Shown: positions 59,719 through 62,500 of the stretch, piece by piece | Position numbering within the stretch: the first letter of the stretch is position 1 | Layout: every line of letters begins with the position of its first letter | Translations under genes and position numbers: made by a program | The notes under the pieces: model-generated | What the model was told of the DNA's origin: nothing | The model's database searches: none | What the model saw: only the letters and a program-made list of their open reading frames with translations | Assembly: GCA_905221605.1 (NCBI GenBank) | Contig: CAJNDS010002300.1 | Coordinates: 42,501-105,000 of the forward strand | Reading direction: 5' to 3' | DNA length: 62,500 nucleotides | Origin: Symbiodinium natans | Lineage: Eukaryota; Sar; Dinophyceae; Suessiales; Symbiodiniaceae

Positions 59719-60010
59719 ACATGTGCCGCAGCCTGCATATCCTGGCCCTCGGAAGAGCAGACGGACAGCGCCTTGCAGCGAGCCCCGAGGTCTGGAGCTT
59801 GATCTGGCTTTAGGTTTCTATGAGCTGTGCTTTGCGGATGTTCCCCTTATACTCACCGTCCTTAAAAGGGGTCATCACAGGGGGTACTATAATCCCTATT
59901 CAAGACTGTTCATATCAGGCAGAACATCCCAAGTTGTGATGCGTCTGGACTCCATGGACTGTTGCATATACTGTGTGATCGCGCGGTTCGCGCGCGGTTC
60001 CTCACTCCCT
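59719..60010. other. unassigned
   Basis: Plus frame of 130 codons, no motif. Confidence 0.38.
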
Positions 60011-60058
60011 CCTCACCTCCTCTGCCCCCTCTGCCCCCTCTGCCCCCTCTGCCCCCTG
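60011..60058. repeat. (CTCTGCCCC)n
   Basis: Five 9-bp units. Confidence 0.93.
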
Positions 60059-60954
60059 AGGCCAAAAGCTTTATGGAAACCACGAACCCGAATGCAGACA
60101 CGTGGCGCATCTTAGCTAGATGTGAGAGAGACCGGACACATGCTCCCCGACACGACCCGAAGACACGAGAAGAGGACATGATGCAAGTACACACACGCGA
60201 AAAACAAACTCGTGGGCACACTCCCAGATCTCAAGACTCTGAACAAAAAACAGCGACTGGCTCCACGACACTCCTTTGTTGAAGTTTGCACGGCTTCTCG
60301 TCATGATTCGATCACTCCTGTTATCTCATAAAGTAGATGCCCGTAGGTATAGCAGAAGAAGCACACTGCATCTGGAGCCGGCTTAGAAGCGTTTCTGGGA
60401 AATGCAGAGCAACCTCCTCTCATCAGGATGCGGCCTTTGTAACGCTCCGAAGACGCCGCGCCTGTGAACCATGCTGTTCCACAGATGCTCAGGCTTCAAG
60501 CGCTTGCAAGAGTGTCCACGCATGCAGAGGCTGCATGCGTCTTGGCATCAACAAGAAGAAAAACCATCCTCAAAACCTTTCCTCGGCCTCTCAGGTCCTT
60601 TGATAGCAAAACCCCTGCACTGGTTTCTCAGTTCTTGTGGGAAACTCGTGCTTGCGCACCCGAGCGCCGGAACTGCACCAGCTCCCTCTGCCTCGAAGCA
60701 AGCATCTGCTGCCTGATGCTCAGCCTGTCAGGCCACAAGCAAACACCTGGTTGATGCTCTGAGGAGTCAGGGTGCTTAACAATGTGGTAACCCGACTGAG
60801 TCAGCTCTTGGCCCTGCCTGAATCGTTTGGCATCCTTGAAGGTCATACAAGGGTTGCAGAAATCACCGAATCAAGGGCCTGACTGTGGCGGAGGCTACCA
60901 AGCTGCTCCTGGCGAAAGCATGCCGGTGCTGGACTTTACTTTGGGGGACAGGCC
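60059..60954. other. unassigned 900 bp
   Basis: Overlapping frames of 60-106 codons on both strands; no repeat. Confidence 0.4.
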
Positions 60955-60984
60955 ACCCTAAACCCTAAACCCTAAACCCCAAAC
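60955..60984 (-). repeat. (CCCTAAA)n, 4 units
   Basis: Last unit CCCCAAA. Confidence 0.95.
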
Positions 60985-61012
60985 TCCAAGCTAGCTGCTG
61001 GTAACTCGTAAT
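60985..61012 (-). CDS. candidate micro-exon
   Basis: The minus strand has AACGACACCAG, then YELPAASLE, then GGA|GTTTGG. Very short. Confidence 0.25.
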
Positions 61013-61164
61013 CTGGTGTCGTTCCCATGTAAGCAAAGCTTTGTTTGATCGCTGTATTCAAGGCTCACATGTAAGACAAGCTGTTTCCGCATATGTGCAG
61101 TAAGTTGGGAGGTCTTCATCAGTCGGGGCGTTCGGAACCCGGTGTTCCCAACATAGGGGCAGGT

Positions 61165-61585
61165 GCGAGCTACTTTACATAGTACTTACATGGCGCTTAC
61201 AAGTGTCTGCATATTGCTCACTTGGTGCTTACATTGTGCTTACATCAAGCTTACATGGTGCTTACATGGTGCGTACATTGCGCTTGCATGCTGCTTACAT
61301 GCTGCTTACATGGTGCTTACATGGTGCTTATATCGTGCTTACATGCTGCTTACATGCTGCTTACATGGTGCTTGTATCGTGCTTACATGGTGCTTACATG
61401 CTGCGTACATGCTGCTTACATGGTGCCTGTATCGCGCATACATGCAGCTTACATGGTGCTTAGATGCTGCTTACATGGTGCCTGTATCGTGCTTACATGG
61501 TGCTTACATGGTGCTTATATCGTGCTTACATGCTGCTTACATGGTGCTGACATGGTGCTTACATGCTGCTTACATAGTATTCAGA
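61165..61585. repeat. 11-bp tandem repeat (GCTTACATGGT)n
   Basis: About 37 units of GCTTACATGGT/GCTTACATGCT with TATCG variants. Because 11 is not a multiple of 3 and the unit has no stop in any plus frame, all three plus frames stay open; this explains the 170-188 codon frames. Confidence 0.97.
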
Positions 61586-61873
61586 TGCCGTACAGGTTAC
61601 AGGGCAGCTCCGAGGCACTTGCAAGTGACTTTTGTACCCGTGATTTACACCAGACACGACAACACGAGTGTGTAGTTTTCTGGTATGCTCCGCTGCAATC
61701 TGTCCTTACATCAAGACCTCCAGTTCTGCTCCTTACATCCTGCTTATATGTACGTCTAGGCAGAGGGTGCCATGTAAGCAGGAAGTAAGGCCTTAAATCC
61801 TTGCCACATGAAGCGGACGCTCCCTTACATATGAACGACACCACTTTACTAGTCACCTCCATCCTCCCTTGAC
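61586..61873. other. spacer
   Basis: A few scattered CTTACAT words; nothing else. Confidence 0.45.
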
Positions 61874-61918
61874 AACCCTAAACCCTAAACCCCAAACCCT
61901 AAACCCTAAACCCGAAAC
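61874..61918 (-). repeat. (CCCTAAA)n array, 6-7 units
   Basis: One CCCCAAA and one CCCGAAA. Confidence 0.96.
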
Positions 61919-61977
61919 CCTAAGCGCGCTGCATCCTCCGGAGGGGCAGACAGACTCGGCGAGATTGCCGGCAAACC
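61919..61977 (-). CDS. candidate exon, unknown protein
   Basis: On the minus strand AAAGGGGTTCAG is followed by GLPAISPSLSAPPEDAARL, ending AGG|GTTTCG at the array. Pro/Ser-rich and acidic at the end, plausible linker sequence. Confidence 0.45.
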
Positions 61978-62100
61978 CTGAACCCCTTTGCCAATCTGGT
62001 GTGCCCGAGCCGAATGAACGTGTGGACGAATCCGCCACAGCTCCAGTCCTACAATTCCTTGCCAGCATGGCCTGTTCTTAAGAGTGCAGCTTTTCTGGTT

Positions 62101-62298
62101 GGTTTAGGGTTTAGGGGGTTTAGGGGGTTTAGGGGGTTTAGGGGGTTTAGGGGGTTTAGGGGGTTTAGGGGGTTTAGGGGGTTTAGGGGGTTTAGGGGGG
62201 TTAGGGGGGTTAGGGGGTTTAGGGGGTTTAGGGGGTTTAGGGGGTTTAGGGGGTTTAGGGGGTTTAGGGGGTTTAGGGGGTTTAGGGTTTAGGGTTTA
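62101..62298 (+). repeat. (TTTAGGGGG)n nonamer array
   Basis: About 20 nine-bp units TTTAGGGGG with two TTAGGGGGG, bounded by plain TTTAGGG units. Confidence 0.98.
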
Positions 62299-62399
62299 TC
62301 AACGAAATGCAGTTCCGGTTTCTGCTTGGAGTCTCGTCCTTCACCTCGTCACACTCTATCCGCAAGCCTTGGCCCGGCGACCATGTTCAGAAAAGGAAC

Positions 62400-62500
62400 G
62401 GTTTAGGGTTTAGGGTTTAGGGTTTAGGGTTTAGGGTTTAGGGTTTAGGGTTTAGGGTTTAGGGTTTAGGGTTTAGGGTTTAGGGTTTAGGGTTTAGGGT
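62400..62500 (+). repeat. (TTTAGGG)n array running off the window
   Basis: At least 14 perfect units to the last base; true length unknown. The G-rich strand runs outward, as it would at a right-hand chromosome end. Confidence 0.98.

Noticed and set aside
61165-61585. Regular short repeats as a CRISPR array
   Set aside because: Contiguous 11-bp units without unique spacers; the telomere-array/island alternation likewise has no constant spacer size and no cas genes.
61163-61788. 170- and 188-codon plus-strand frames that look like membrane proteins
   Set aside because: An 11-bp repeat without stops keeps all three plus frames open, so frame length carries no weight.

Overview
The window looks like nuclear DNA of a dinoflagellate, probably a Symbiodiniaceae-like alga. 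The evidence is the plant/dinoflagellate telomere unit TTTAGGG, the absence of any long intact gene, very short exon-like islands, several possible GC (non-GT) splice donors, and many low-complexity tracts. I recognise no bacterial operon, rRNA, tRNA or CRISPR. The assignment is an inference; a chromerid or another TTTAGGG lineage is not excluded.

The dominant feature is about 95 interstitial telomere-like arrays spread over the whole 62.5 kb in both orientations, (CCCTAAA)n and (TTTAGGG)n, from 2 to about 37 units long. They are not random. Again and again a CCCTAAA array, a GC-rich island of roughly 75-130 bp and a TTTAGGG array follow one another (for example near 7.0, 12.4, 13.7, 15.5, 16.3, 18.0, 20.0, 21.0, 23.5, 26.4, 28.2, 40.6, 43.7, 44.9, 47.9, 54.7, 55.4 and 57.1 kb). 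The longer 0.4-4 kb segments between these clusters hold microsatellites and small inverted-repeat elements.

Read on the minus strand, most islands translate as protein-like exons. They are preceded by a pyrimidine/AG acceptor and end where the array begins, so the first repeat would give the splice donor (G|GTTTAGGG). On the sense strand the intervening introns would start with (TTTAGGG)n and often finish with (CCCTAAA)n shortly before the acceptor: introns with inverted telomeric ends. Several islands carry W-A-[FL]-[AG] or L-W-S-L-A motifs like those of octotricopeptide/RAP-type organelle RNA-binding helical repeats (1.7, 7.1, 18.0, 31.0, 35.5 and 54.7 kb). Others have no family I recognise. 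Nearly all preferred exons are on the minus strand, which fits the unidirectional gene arrays known in dinoflagellates. How many genes they belong to cannot be decided here, and antisense frames are often open as well.

At least seven families of short non-autonomous elements with inverted ends (60-280 bp, MITE-like) lie in the presumed introns. One of them, at 57.1 kb, has a TTTAGGG array between its two inverted ends. No transposase or reverse transcriptase was recognised. Other repeats include a roughly 50-bp tandem array (36.9-37.6 kb), a GC-rich minisatellite (51.1-51.3 kb), an 11-bp repeat (61.2-61.6 kb), trinucleotide blocks (2.6-3.0 and 27.6-27.9 kb), (CA)n, (TA)n and long poly-G runs. 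Exon calls rest on reading frames and splice-like motifs seen by eye; boundaries are approximate.
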